From the NCBI RefSeq assembly GCF_020360975.1, contig NW_025408670.1, forward strand, positions 1,612,001-1,676,000: DNA of 64,000 bases, read 5' to 3'. The translations under genes and the position numbers were made by a program. This DNA comes from Hirsutella rhossiliensis. Taxonomy: Eukaryota; Ascomycota; Sordariomycetes; Hypocreales; Ophiocordycipitaceae. Positions 22,576 to 39,008 of this stretch are shown piece by piece. The notes beneath the pieces were generated by a model that was not told the DNA's origin, did not search any database, and saw only the letters and a program-made list of their open reading frames with translations. The first letter of the stretch is position 1. The number at the start of each line of letters is the position of its first letter.

Positions 22576-23569
22576 CAGCCGCGATCGAGCTTCAGCCTGG
22601 CGACAGGCGGCCAGGGCGCGCGCATTCGTCCCCGACCCTGTCTATTCCGACTGTTTGGCTGAGGTCAACAAGGTTCGTTGAGATGGTGAGGCAACGGCGA
22701 AGCTCGTAGGGGAAACGGGCGCTTGGGCTTTCGTCTGACGTCGGCCTGTTGTCTGAGCGAGCGAACGAGGCGGAAAAGATGGGCCCTTGGGCGAGCAAGC
22801 AAAAGCAAAAGAGAGGGGATGATTGACGGTTGCCTTGTGCGACAGGCAGTCGTCGTTAGTTGGGGCCGACTGGCTAAAGTCGAATCCAACTCGCGACGCG
22901 TCAAAAATGACCCAAAGTATCCCAAAGTATTAGAACTAGGTACGTGCCTAAAATACAGTACGGAATAAGAGTTTAGGCGACCCCAGCGCTAGGACAGTGA
23001 GGTGGCCGGTGGACAGCCGCCAAACCCTGCGACCGAAGCGAAAAAGGTACCTTTGCGGCCTGGGGTCGGCGTAGAGGTACACGTGTCGGTGACCAAGACA
23101 AGTATCTCGCTTACCTCATCAGCCTCACCGAGCACGCAGCTGCCGAACTTGGGGTCTTCATGCAGTCTTGCATGCATATTTCGTCACCCTGCGCCGTCAC
23201 TGGACGGCTGCCTGCTGGGCTGACCGTGCCACCATTTCCGAGCCACATTGAACACCGACAGCCTTATTCTTTCACCCTTTCACCCTTTCACCCACACAAA
23301 TACAAACATGTTCAAGACATATCCAGAGTGGGTGGTGACGACACGGCGGAGAAAAGGCACATGAGCTTGTCTCGGCCAGCAAAAGCTAAGGCTGCCCGAA
23401 TTTTCCGACCTCTTGCGGTATATCAACACAACGTACAAATAGATAGACGCCATACAAGTCGACCCTAATCCGCCTCTTGAGAAACCCCGGAATCCAAAAC
23501 GCCGCCAACAAGAAAAGCCCCAAGATTCATCTACCATGGCAATCATCGCGCCTTCAAACATGCACTCGC
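22576..23569. other. intergenic upstream of ULS1
   Basis: Nearly 1 kb between ULS1 (start) and the pyrophosphatase gene (end), both on the minus strand. It should hold the ULS1 promoter and the 3' UTR of the other gene. A short repeat CACCCTTTCACCCTTTCACCC lies near 23272-23293. I see no gene. Confidence 0.6.
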
Positions 23570-25870
23570 TCATTCCCGCGCAGCGTTGCCACCTCGAATC
23601 TTGTCCCAGATGCGACTCACGCTTTCTGCCACCCAATCCAGCGCCCCTTGCGCCTGGTCTTTGAGTGACCCGGAGTCCCCGCTGTCCTTTTCTTCCTCGG
23701 CGTTGCTTGTGCCGTTTCCCTTACTGTCTGACGCCATGTTGGACTCGGCACTTTGGGACGGACGCGGTGGCAGGGTAGGCCGATCGGGCTCCTCCGGACC
23801 CTCGTTTAGGACTGGGCGTTGCGGCTGATCCGACGGCTGGGGCGTTGGCGACGGCGGGGGATCGGCAGGCTCTGTCGGCCTGTCCTCGGGCCTGTGCGTG
23901 CCGGCGGGCTTCAACGGTAGACGGAGCGTCCCGTTATTGGGTTTGGGTTCCATCCCAACCGAATCAGCCAAGATATTATAGACCTCGATATTTTCTACCG
24001 CGGATTAGCCATGAACTGTGACCGAGAGTTGATGGATTGACTCACGAAAGGGATCAACTCGGCTGTTGGCTGGGTGGGGGAATGCTGGACCGCGAGCGAC
24101 AAAGATGGCCCGCATCAAGGGATGCTCGTGGTCATACCCGTGCAGCCCCCGTGGATGGTATACGAGACCCTTCTTCTTGCCTTGCTCCACGTCAAACTCA
24201 TCCAGCTTGACAATGGCCCAGCCCGTCTTTGGAACGATCCATAGCGGTGCGATGCGGTCGTTGTTGGAGAAGTGGTATCTCTCAGGCATATCCACGTCAC
24301 GCAGGTACACGTCAAAGTTTGGGTTCGACCTGGATTTTTCCTTAACTTCCTTGTACATCTCTTGCAGGTCCCGGTCATGCTTGGGACGGAGACCATACAG
24401 CGGCCAGCCATCCGTGTGTTCAATCTTGGACGTGTTGACCAGGTCCTCGAGCTGGATCAACCGCGAGGTATCAGTCGTCGCCATCCCGTGGTCAGACACG
24501 ATGATGATGTTGACAATGTCGGTCAAATTGCGCTGATCCAGTCCCTGGCAGAGCTGGTCCAACATGTCGTCCACTTCTTGAATGGTGGACCGAATCTCGG
24601 TCGTGTTGGGCCCAAACTTGTGCCCATCGGCGTCGACGTTGGGGACATAGGCCGCAATCAACTGCGGGCGCGTCAGCTCGAGGTCCACCAGCCCATCCTC
24701 TTTTCCCGGCATGTCGAGAAGCTCCAGGATCCGGGCAGCCTTGTTCGGAAGCTTCTCCTTGCCGTTGTACTTGTCCACAAAGCTCGGCTCAACGCGAAGA
24801 ATATGAGCCTCGCTGCCGGGCCACATGTGGACGGCCGTTCGGATGCCCTGTCGCTCTGCCGTCACCCAAAAGGGCTCGCCGCCCCACCATTTGGGGCCCA
24901 GGCTGCGCTTAGGGTCCGTATAGTAGAACTCGGCTTGCAGCTGCGGGTCCCAGAACGTGTTCCCGACGACGCCGTGGCTCTCGGGGTACAGGCCCGTCGC
25001 CAAGGTGTAGTGGTTCGGGAACGTGACGGAGGGAAAAGACGGAAGCATGTACTTAGGCGATATGCCTTGCTTGATGAGGGCGTTGAGCGTCGGCGTGAGG
25101 CCTCGCTGCAGAAAGTCGGCTCGGAAGCCGTCGAGGCTGATGATGATGGTCGTTGGCGCAAAGAGGGCGGTTCCATTGCTGACCAGGCGTTGCGCATGAC
25201 TGGTACCCTTTTGGTTCTTGGAGAGTTTCCAGGCGAAGAGGACGAGTATGGAGAAACCGGTGGCGATGAGTAGATGGATAAAGATGGACCGCCGACCGCC
25301 GCGTCCGCGCTGCGCCTTTGCACTGGCCACCAGGCCAAGGCGGCGGCGGTCGACCTCGTCGCTGTCCTCGCGAGGGGTAGTGTCGCCCGTTGAGCTGCCG
25401 TCCTTCATGCCGCCCTCTTCCATCTCGTACATGAGCTCTCCATCCTCGCCGTGACGAGCATCGCGCGTCAACCGATGCCTTTTCTGCTTGCGCCTCGCAC
25501 GGCGGGCTTTCCGCTTTTCAACGGCGAGATCCTCGGTTGAGCTGCCGGCAGCCGATAGGTTGGTCAGACTGTTGTTGCGGCCAAACATCTTGAAGGGATT
25601 GGGAACCGCCAGGCCCGAGCCGCGGCGGTGCTCCCGCCTCGAGCTCGTCACCAGCCTGTCCATCTCCTCTTCTTGCATGAGCACGATGCGGTCGTGGGCG
25701 CGTAGCTCGCGGCTGTTGCGCGCCCTCTGCTGCAGCTGGTCATCCTCACTGTCTGTGTCTTGGTCGCTTCGGCTGTGGAGGGACGAGGCGTCGTCGTCGT
25801 AGGTGATGGGCGAGAGCAGCGACCGGTTGTCGCGGTCGGGCGCGCTGGAATCGAGTATGTTGGGAGACAT
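23570..25870 (-). CDS. type I phosphodiesterase/nucleotide pyrophosphatase, membrane-bound
   Basis: Two exons (25870-24046, 23994-23570; 51-nt intron) give 749 residues. A 190-residue basic cytosolic N-terminus with acidic Ser-rich patches leads to one membrane segment (about 195-214, IHLLIATGFSILVLFAW), so type II topology is inferred. The NPP catalytic domain follows, with the metal-site Asp in SLDGFRADF (Asp247), the nucleophile Thr283 just before FPNHYTLATGLYPESHG, DADGHKFGP, and SDHGMA. These are the residues of alkaline-phosphatase-superfamily NPP enzymes, which hydrolyse nucleotide phosphodiester or pyrophosphate bonds outside the cell or in the vacuole. The splice join gives PFQNIEVYNI and then PNNGTLRLPL, conserved in fungal NPPs. 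The last 130 residues are a Pro/Glu/Ser-rich tail. Confidence 0.92.
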
Positions 25871-27790
25871 GCTGCCACGGGGCCTCGATTGAGGCTCTAT
25901 GGGCCGTTGGGGCTTGCTTGCGTCGATTGATGGGACGTTTCTGCTTGTGCCTGGCAGCAGGCGTGATGCATGACTGGCGATGGCCAGGCGTGTTTGATAT
26001 TGGAGATTGAGATTCTCAGGGAAGGGGACGTGTAAGTTAGGGGTTACAGTACTTTGGCAGGGGGTCGGTCAGAAAGTCGCCCCAAGGACCCACCGCTGCA
26101 CCACCAAGGCCAGGTACTGCTGAGACATCTGCCGGGCTAATATCATTTCGCTAACGAAAAGCCGTGTCCAGGCGTGGATAGCGAGTATCAATTAATATCA
26201 GTCTACGGATAAAAATACATTATTGGCACATTCATGAGCAGAGAACAAGGTCATCTCTTCTTCCTGTCTTTGCCAAAACGACTTGCTCCAGAGCCTGAAA
26301 TGGCAACTTCTGTTGCATGCATCGCCAAGCTTGGCGCCCTCTCCGGCTGACTCGCTCCAGGAACAGAATCTTGGAATGCGACAACACCTCTTCGGGACAC
26401 CATGTCAGAGCCGCGACATCGGACACGCACTCACCAGTGTGAATGTTAATCCCGCACCCTCAACGGCCCGGACGCCAGTGCGCTCGGCCTACGCGCGCGC
26501 GCGCCCATGTCCCTGTCAGAGAGGCGCATCGCATCCTCTGGCAGAGCAGGAAGGCCTGCGCGCGCGCGCCAAAATGTCCACAAATGAAATCGTCATCGGT
26601 GCCGGTGAGGCCACGAGCTCGCACACCCGGGCGTCGACGGCTCGCAGGACGACGCTCGCAGGACGACGGGCGCATTGCCCCTGTTCTTGGCCATGTAAAG
26701 CGCGCAGGCGTCTGGGTCAGTCGGCGAGGCGAGACCGTTCGCCAGCGAGTCACCTACCTTGCATGGACCGCGGCGCGCCCGTCACTGTGGACAAGAGAAC
26801 GGCACCAGGGCGTTTGCGTGTCTGTGACCATGGCGACAGGTGCCCTGCAAATCTCGTCCATGGCAAACTGCAGCCTCTCTGCCACGACCTTCCTTCTTCG
26901 ACCGTCACAAACTCCTCGGCCGACGGGCCGACCAGCGCCAAAGGTTGATGAACTACTTCCGAGTCCGCAGACACGTTGTAGCGGCGGGGTTGCCGCGTTT
27001 CCTTACTCGCCTCGCGCTGCCTGTGGGGGCGCCCCTGTGCCGCTCGAGTTTTAGCAGTCACGCACTTCACCAATATCGTCTTCAAACAGGGCGTCTTCAG
27101 TCGCGGCGCCGTAGCACCGAGTCCCGCACGGCTTCACGGCCCCACAAACTCCCGGCTAGTCCACCAGAGACATCCGCACTCCGACACGGCATTCCCTGAT
27201 TTCGCAGAATTCGCTTGCCTGTTCCCATTCTCCCTACGATGCCCATACCTTTTCATCCACTGTTTGTCTCGGCATCAACAACTCTACCCCTTCGAGCCCG
27301 CCTGCCTCCTCGGCATAGGTTGCACCATCAGTTTCGACTTCGTCTACAGAGCCGCCGCCGCCGGGGCAACTGCGTCACTCCCTGGCTTCTCCCCACTCTG
27401 TAAACTCGCGCGAACGCGACAACGTGGGGCAAGGAAAGGGGCGAGAGGTGAAAAGAAGGAAAGGCGAGATGTTGATTCATGTGTACATATTCATCCTCCA
27501 TGACGAGGCGCACCTGTACACCAACAGCGCATCGCGACGCCAAGCCGCAGAGCTATCCTGCGTACCCATCCAACAAACAATGACCCGGAATCCGCCCGTG
27601 TCCGCCATGGCCAAGCCGCTTAAGATGAGCAGTAACACAAGGCCCCCCGTTGCGCCAATCCCATCCCCAACGCCGGTCATCACCATACCGAGAAGAATAC
27701 CCCTCCGTCGCGATGCTTTATAGCTTGCGCCCCCGGTATAAACAAAACTTTCAAGCATTTATGAGAAGGATGGAGATATCTACTCCTCCG
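25871..27790. other. intergenic between two minus-strand genes
   Basis: 1.9 kb with no supportable gene. GC-alternating runs (gcgcgcgcgc near 26494-26502 and 26558-26568) occur in the middle. Open frames of up to 221 codons here are Arg/Ala/Ser-rich readings of GC-rich DNA with no family resemblance. A 93-codon minus-strand frame (27758-27480) with one hydrophobic stretch follows the GH76 stop by 32 nt and is left unannotated. Confidence 0.55.
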
Positions 27791-29726
27791 TCATTGCTCC
27801 CGTATCGACACCGATGATGCTGAAGCAGTCGATTGCACCGCCTCGCTACCCGAGAGCCTCGCTCCGTCCCCATCCCGTGGAGCCACCGCTTGACTCCGGC
27901 TGGACTCGATGCCGGAACCGGGACGAAGCGACGGGTTATGCGGCCAGCCGATGGGCATGCTCGACAGGCGGCGATTCGAGTGCTGGCCACTGGTCCGGTT
28001 GCGGACGTGGCCAAGCTTGACTGGCGCCTCCTCGGTTGCCTGGTTAAAGTCCGGGTTCGAGCGAAGCCCTCGCTCGCTCACGGAGCTCACCACGGCTTTA
28101 TTCTTCTCGTTGTAGACCTGGCTGCCGCCCTTGCCCCGGTGCAAGACGGCGACGGCTCCGCCAGCAGTGGCCAGGGCGGCAGCAGAGTCGGCCGCCCAGC
28201 CGTAGAAGCCCTTGCACTGATCCAGAGGTCCCTTGTCGGATGACTCGTCGAGGAAGATCCATAACATGCCCGCAAACACGCCGGCAATGGCGAGAATGGT
28301 GATGATGACGGCACCGACCCTGTCGCCGGCGGTGAGGGGCTTGTAGACGGGGCCCGGGGGATGTTGACGTCCGATGTCGTCGCCGCCAGCGCCGGGGCTG
28401 CCCTTGCTCGTGCCGCCCGTTTTCCCTGTCAGCGGGGGGGCCCGCTGCTTGACCATGCAGGATAGCGCCACCTCCATGGCGGCCATCTGCTGCCCGACGC
28501 CCGTCGAGCCGTCGTATTTGTCCTGGTTCCACTTGAGGCCGCACATGCGGCCGTTGGGGCCTCCGACGCACTGCTTGGCGGCGGCCACGGCCGAGGCGCG
28601 GAGGTAGGGCATGATGACGTCGTAGGTATGTGGTGCCCACTGGGTGACGGCGGCGAGCCAGCGGCTGAGGTACGCCTTGAAGGACTGTTGATCCAGGTTG
28701 CAGCGGTCGACGGGCTCGCAGGCGACTTCGGTCATTATGTTCTTTTCGGGGCCGGTGAAGAAGACCTTGCTGCCTCCCAGCAGCTTGTCAAGGCGGTTCT
28801 TCCACTTGACGTCTTCGGTAAAATTGTACATGGCCGCGGCGCCGAGCAGGAAGCCGCCGGCGTTGTAGGAGAATTGGAAGGGGACGATTCTGGTGCAGTT
28901 ATTTCCAATGTGCGCTCCGTCAAAGACGCGCCAGTACTCGTCGATGAACTTGACGTTGACCATCCAGTCCCACGTCCTGTCGGCCCATTCGGCGTATGAG
29001 TGGTTGCCCGTGTAGAGGGCGAGCCGGGCACCCAGGGCGAAGAAGCAGGCCTGGGAGATTGAGTTTTTGTAGTCGAAGCCCTTGTTCCAGTGGAAGATTT
29101 GCCACCGCAGGCCGCCGCCGCAGTCGGCCTCGTCCCATCGCGCGGCCTGGGTGTTGAAGACAGCCTGGGCCAAACCGAGCCATTGCGGCTTGTCGGCGGG
29201 CGGGTCGGGGAACTTGTTCTCGGCGGCGGACATGACGGCGAGGCCCCAGAAGCCCTGGTCATCGTTGCCTTCGGTGAGGGTCTGGTTTCTGGGCATGTAG
29301 TCGGCGTTTTCTCCGACCTGGAATAGAAGGCCGTCGGTGATGAGCTCATTGTAAGAGTCGTCGTTGGTATAATACCAGTAGTCGATGAGAGCGCCCAGCA
29401 TGGCGCCGGCCTCCCACCCTAGATGGCCTGGTCAGACGGGGAGGTAGGCATGAGTGTAGACGTGGCACGTACAGTAGTAAGGCTGAGGCAAGAGGCCCGG
29501 CGTGCCGCCCGGCTTGTCGCCATCATAAAAGGTGAGCAGGTCTTCGGCCATGTTCTTGGCAATGGATTTTATGGAATCTGTGACTCTGGTCGGCGGACAA
29601 GCTCACGTGGGAGTGGAATCGGCGGAGCGTACCAGTCGAGTTGGGATTTAGGTCATAGGCCGAGCCGCTGGTCAGTAGCAGGGCCGCCGCCGCCAGCCGG
29701 CCAAGGGCTCGAGGGGTCCAAAGCAT
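27791..29726 (-). CDS. GH76 mannan endo-1,6-alpha-mannosidase (Dcw1/Dfg5 family)
   Basis: Three exons (29726-29633, 29577-29473, 29418-27791; introns of 55 and 54 nt) give 608 residues. A signal peptide (ALGRLAAAALLLTSGSA) precedes the (alpha/alpha)6 GH76 domain. PYYWWEAGAMLG is restored across intron 2, and the catalytic Asp pair is at 119-120 (EGNDDQGFWG). Dcw1/Dfg5 enzymes act at the plasma membrane to attach GPI proteins to wall glucan. Here a clear membrane helix (about 434-456) is followed by a 150-residue Ser/Arg-rich tail. The protein therefore looks like a type I membrane protein rather than the GPI-anchored form of yeast. Several N-glycosylation sequons are present. Catalytic function is well supported; the anchoring mode is inferred. 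Confidence 0.92.
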
Positions 29727-30136
29727 AGCGAGGGGAGTGCGAGCGCTCAGAAACCAGGAGCAAATCGGAGACCCATGAGCAGCAGGGGGGGGATTCTGCG
29801 ATGAGATATGGCGGGCAGAGAGAGGCCAGACAGAGGACAGACAGAAGATGGAAGTAAATGGGAATGAGGCTCAAAGACGAAGAGGCGAGCGCGAGTAGAC
29901 AGTGATAAGGTGGGAGTGCAGAGGCAATACCGGGGTGAACAGCTTGCACGCGTATAGGTGGGGACGTGAGAGCTGAAGCTATACTGTACACGTATGTACG
30001 GCCCAGGACGATCAAGTTGTGCTGGATCTTGATAAACTTTGGGCCATGGCCGGACTTTTGGATGGCGGCGGCCAGGAAAGAGAGAGAGCAAGCGCATCCG
30101 GAAGGTTGGACACGGGTCGCGGCATGCATGACTGCA

Positions 30137-30171
30137 CCTACTTTGTAGGCTTGTACGAAGTACAAAGTAGG
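30137..30171. repeat. 11-bp perfect inverted repeat
   Basis: CCTACTTTGTA (30137-30147) and its exact reverse complement TACAAAGTAGG (30161-30171) are separated by 13 bp that end in the repeated motif TACGAAG. The element could form a hairpin or bind a dimeric regulator. Confidence 0.85.
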
Positions 30172-32054
30172 CAAGGAAGGTATGGACATGGAAACTCTTT
30201 CCCCGTCTCGATGCATCGTCATGGCCTTGTCACGGGAAGCCGAAAACGAGCAAGGCAGGCTACGAACACAACAATAACGCTGCACCGCCGGGTGAGGGCG
30301 AGAATGTGTACATATACTGCATAACACGTTTGAGTGTATTTCAGGGCCCATTTAACGAAATCAAAAGTATAAAAACGTCTTGTTTGCCTGGCACGCGCTG
30401 GTGGGCAGGTGGTCCAAGTACTTTACCAGACACTTACGAGCAGTCGCCGTCTCCGCCGAGGAGGCCTTGTCAGTGCAGATAGTTGATGAGCCCGGAGAAT
30501 AACTAGCGGGAACCTGGAGGCTTATTGTTAGCGCGTCGGCACGTTACCATATGTGCCATGTTCGAGAATTATTTTTCCATTAGCACTGCCGAAATACAAG
30601 GCTGTACCCAGACAAACTGGCTCTGGCCTCCAAGACGCCTCTCATTGTTCTGCTCGTCGGTACTACCTACCTAGGTTGGTATGCTGGAGGCTGCGCGGCC
30701 CAGTTGCAATCGCGGCAGCCAGAAGCAACCGCACCGCATGCCCACCTGCAGAATGGGTCCAGGTACGATGACGTGGTGTGCCGCTGCGCCTTTTCCTCTT
30801 TGGGAGAGAATACGAGCCCACATTGGTAGGCATACGAAGTAGAGTAATAAAGTGAGTCGGCGGCAGCTTGGGCTAGCACGTCTGTAGTGCCTCTTTTAGA
30901 CTGCACAGCAGACGCGAGCAGATGGAACAAAGAGGCAGACAAGTCGTGGCCCCTGTAGATAGTAGTTCGCATATGTGCACACCCGGTTCACAGTCTATAT
31001 CCGAACCAACGATGCTATTTTCAAGAGACATCAATTCGCTGTACGTATAGTCCTTGCGACCATCCAAGCATTCTATCTACAGTACTTCACATCATCAGCA
31101 GCGGGGGCCGATGCTGGACATGGATCAGCGCTGATCGTGGAGAACCCCTCGTTCGCTCATCCAGGCCTTGGCTGACGACACCCAGATGCACGATGCTGTC
31201 TTTGGATGCCAGGCACAGTGTGCGTACACGAGTTCGGTACAGTGTGCGTTTTCGCTTGTCCTTTATTAGGCCTTGCTGCTTGCGACGGGCAAAGGGCCTA
31301 GACAATTTGCAGCCAATACATAAGCGCACGCGGCGGCCCGGGGTGCTGGCACAAAGCACAAAAAACGGGCCCTCTTCCTTTCGTTTGTGAGCAAGTTGAT
31401 CAAAGACTCGAATTTTGCCATCTTCCTTGCATCACAAGTCGCCGCGACCTAAAATAGCTCGGAGGCCGCGAGTTTACATGGTACCGACAATTTCCAAGGA
31501 CCCCTGCCCGTCGCCAACCAGCCATCACTGACTGAACATCGCCGGTGCCATGACTCGACGTCGACGTCTGCTGGCGGCCTTTGTCTGAAACCATCCTGCA
31601 ACGAGCCGTTCGCTACGGAGTATCGAAGGCCAAGCGCGTTTCGCGGCCATCAGATGCCAGACGTCAGTCCCAAGCATCTTTACTTCTTAGTTCCTGGACA
31701 AGTGGCATTCTCCGTTGAATAAGCTCTCAGAGCACAGGCTACCCATATTCTCTTCCGTTGTGCATATCATTTCAGAGCAACCAGCCACGTATTCGCATAG
31801 CCACTTCAAGCTCGCTATTAGCGTGGCGTACCCGCACGTGACCGGCCTGTTGTCGCCAAAACGCCTCGGTCGTGTCTCTGGCTTGGCGGTCGAGACAAAG
31901 GGGGAGTTGCTTTCTCCCTCGCCTCGATCGAAGGGAGAGGAAAAGAGACAGCAATGAAAGGGACGGAAATTAACTCATTCACGAAGACGCAAATGATTGA
32001 CCATCCTTTGCGCCATTAGCCTAGAGTCCCGGCACCGCGCATGCCCATAGAGTA

Positions 32055-32070
32055 AGGTACCTAGGTACCT
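32055..32070. repeat. 16-bp perfect palindrome AGGTACCTAGGTACCT
   Basis: The sequence equals its own reverse complement. It belongs to a set of related short TAGGTA/TACCTA tracts scattered over gene-free parts of the window, and lies about 380 bp before the SNC1 start codon. Confidence 0.9.
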
Positions 32071-32450
32071 ACGGAGCAGGTAGGTACAAGACGGGCGGGC
32101 GCATGGAGCCCGGAGGTTTCAGTTCCGTGGCCTCCGCTGATGCTGCTGCGTCAGCTGCCAGCCTTCGCCTCGCCAACCACCAGGGGGGGGGGTTGGTTGC
32201 TGGGTCCCGTCTGGTCCCGTACCTGTGCTTGCGCCCTGTAGTTGTCTCGCCTCCTCCAACAACGCAAAACTCTCTCCCATCCTCAACATCGCCTCGCCAT
32301 CTACTCCAACTCCCTCTTGCTGCCTCTATCTTCACTCCCAAACCGTTCTGCGTAACCCGACCGCATCGCTTGAATTCTCACGACCATCACTCACCGCTGC
32401 GCCCAACCAACTCACCCACCCAACGAGTTCGCTCCAGATCACCCGTCGCG

Positions 32451-33258
32451 ATGCCTGAGCAAGACGCCCCCTATGACCCGTACATCCCCAACGGCCAGTC
32501 GGCATCTCAACAAGGTGCTGGCGGCACTGCCAGGACGCATGCCCTGCAAGAGGTAGGCTGATAGCGACTCTGCCATTTTTTTCTTTGATACCCGCGATGT
32601 TTCTGAGCAACGGTTGCGTGTCGACCTGGCGGCCCGTTGCCAACACCCTGCGGCGCTCCTAAAGACGACCGCGCACCACCTGCACCCTGTCCTTCGCGGC
32701 GGAAACATCTAGCAATGCGACAGAATGAACGCGTTCATCAGCGCCCGAGCGTGGATTGACGGCTGATGCACGACGGCTCTCTGATGCTCCATTCTCTCCA
32801 CGCCGCAGCGACAGCCAGTCGGGAGGATTCAGCCCCATGAGATGATCGGCTTCCATCGTCTCGGCGCCTTGCAATCTTTACGCGTTCCATGGCTGCGCAA
32901 CAGCCAAGCCGAAATCGGAAAACGATGCTGACGTGGTCTCTGTAGCAAATCAACGACACAGTCGGTGTGATGCGCGACAACATCAGCAAGGTGTCCCAGC
33001 GCGGCGAACGGCTCGATGCTCTGCAGGACAAGACGGACAACCTGGCTGTTTCGGCCCAGGGTTTCCGTCGTGGAGCCAACAGGGTCCGCAAGCAGATGTG
33101 GTGGAAGGACGTCAAGATGCGCATGTGCCTGATTGCCGGCATCATCATTCTGCTGCTCATCATCATCATTCCCGCAGGTAAGGAAGCCTGAGTTCGAGCC
33201 TGTGCCACGCCGCCATCGCTAACCCTTGATGTTCCTAGTCGTTGCTACTCGTAAATGA
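32451..33258 (+). CDS. SNC1: synaptobrevin-like R-SNARE
   Basis: Three exons (32451-32552, 32946-33177, 33239-33258) encode 117 residues. A Pro/Gly-rich N-terminus of about 33 residues is followed by the R-SNARE motif (about 35-95) with the central-layer Arg in [10 protein letters not shown] and the run [20 protein letters not shown]. The C-terminal membrane anchor (about 97-115) is rich in Ile/Leu and the protein ends VVATRK. This is the full layout of Snc1/VAMP, the vesicle SNARE for fusion of secretory vesicles with the plasma membrane and for endosomal recycling. The first intron is 393 nt, much longer than its neighbours. The last exon encodes only six residues. Both joins close in phase. 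Confidence 0.95.
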
Positions 33259-37441
<4,183 letters not shown>

Positions 37442-39008
37442 AACCCCGGCCATGTGTAAAAAGGAGCATCAGCCTGGTTTTCTTTCGAGTATTACTATTT
37501 GGCCAATAGCACGTGCACCGCCTTACCTTTTCCCGGCGCTGCCTTGCATGCGCCGTGGAACCGCAACCATGTATTGCGAGTAATTACATTGGCAGAACTG
37601 CGAGCTATTTGCTCGACTGCCCGCTCAAGTGCCTGCTTGAATGAACAGTCGACCGACCAGTCGACTGTGGTCTTTCTTTTTCTCGTGCCGGCGGAGGTTG
37701 ACTAGACCTTGGTTGGGCTTTCTTTGTTTAACGCCATCTGATGTTGATTGCACACTGTACCTTCCGGGTCCTTGCGCCCATGTCGGAGCTCATGGTGCAC
37801 GGGGTGCTTTGCGGGGGGGCATCTGGATGATAAAGCTGTAACTACCTGGAGAGCGTCGAGATTGCTGTAGTTGTGTTGCGGGAGCGAAGTGTTTTTGGGT
37901 TTCAGATGTCGGGTTTCATGTCCAGGCTCATTGCTGACGAGAGAAAGCCTTGGGCCAAGCAACGCAGCCACGACTGAATGCTGCACATGCTGCATGGCAA
38001 GTGATGGTCCGCACAATCAGTCGTCGAGCACTGTGGCACAAGCACAGCCATGGAAAAAGCCAACGTGGAGGATAAGCGCTTCTGCCGTGTAACGGGCTTT
38101 GTTGCCGGGTGTGGGTGGGAGCGACACTATCGACGGGCCAGTGAGACGTCGGGGCTGGATGAGGAGTGAGACGACAGTACCAATACACACGGCAATGTAT
38201 CTGGATCCTTTGCTGACGTGAAGGTTTGGCGGACGAGCAGGGATGATGATGCACGGTCCAAGACGGCAGAGAGCCTTGCTGGGAGGAGATGGAAGGCTGG
38301 TACAGTAGGTAGTAGGTACTGTAGGAAGGACTGCAGTGGGTGAGGGAGGGATAACTAACTACGGCGAGGGACGGTTCAGGGAAGCGTGTAAATAACTACT
38401 GTAGGTAATGTACTGTAGGTACACTAATCTGTAGGTACTGTAGAATGGGGGTGTTGCGATGACAGGACGCAGTGGGCCGGTGCTGTACTGTACATGCTGT
38501 ATGTGCATGCTGTAAGCCAAGGACTTGAAGAAGAAAAGGCCATGTTCAATGCTCCGCTTCCTTCAACCGCACCAACGACCCTGTGGCTACAGGGATGTCG
38601 GCACCGAGGCAGGTTCGGCTGCCTGCCATGCGCCTTTTCTCTTTGCAGCAAGTCTCGTCCGTCACGTGAAAAGATGTCTGCACGGGGTATCTGTACGGAG
38701 TATCTATACGGAGTATCCGTATGCCGCCTCAGCAATTCACGCTCGAGAGTTTTGGCTGCGTTGCATTGCACTTTATTACATCGCTTGGCCTTGCTCACCT
38801 TCATTCTTAGTCCTCTTCACTCCCCGTCCCCGACGATGCCGTCGCTCCGCCTGCGGCCCCGCAGCCCGTGGATCGATTGACTCGTCCCATGTTCCTTGCC
38901 GAAGGCATCGCATCGTCGCATAGCTTTCGTCCGGCAGGCAGCAGTGCTGGCAAAAGACCCGCCAGCACCACCACACAAGGCCACGCCACGCCAAGCTCGC
39001 CCGTCGCC
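37442..39008. other. intergenic with tandem GTAGGTACTGTA-type repeats
   Basis: No gene is supportable. TAGGTA-type tracts lie at 38299-38325 and 38397-38443. Two TACGGAGTA nonamers in tandem, 13 bp apart, lie at 38694-38702 and 38707-38715. The right end should be the promoter and leader of the Zn2Cys6 gene. Confidence 0.6.
38836..38880 (+). promoter_or_regulatory. short upstream open reading frame
   Basis: An ATG at 38836 opens a 14-codon frame ending at TGA (38878-38880), about 130 bp before the likely start codon (39009) of the Zn2Cys6 gene. If transcription starts upstream, this uORF could lower translation of the regulator. The transcript start is unknown, so this is a candidate only. 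Confidence 0.35.

Larger units (their letters stand above)
29727..32450. other. intergenic, divergent promoters of GH76 and SNC1 genes
   Basis: 2.7 kb without a supportable gene. It contains an 11-bp perfect inverted repeat (30137-30171), two TACGAAGTA and one TACGGAGTA nonamers, a CTACCTACCTAGG tract near 30664-30676, and a 16-bp perfect palindrome at 32055-32070. The last 350 bp are CT-rich and probably include the SNC1 5' untranslated region. Confidence 0.6.

Noticed and set aside
26283..26948. 221-codon plus-strand frame in a GC-rich gap
   Set aside because: Arg/Ala/Ser-rich, no domain, frame also broken up by competing ORFs; typical chance frame in GC-rich DNA.
27477..27758. 93-codon minus-strand frame with a Gly/Leu-rich hydrophobic stretch, just after the GH76 stop
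   Set aside because: Codon third positions are not biased as in neighbouring genes and it lies in the expected 3' untranslated region; left as a weak possibility only.
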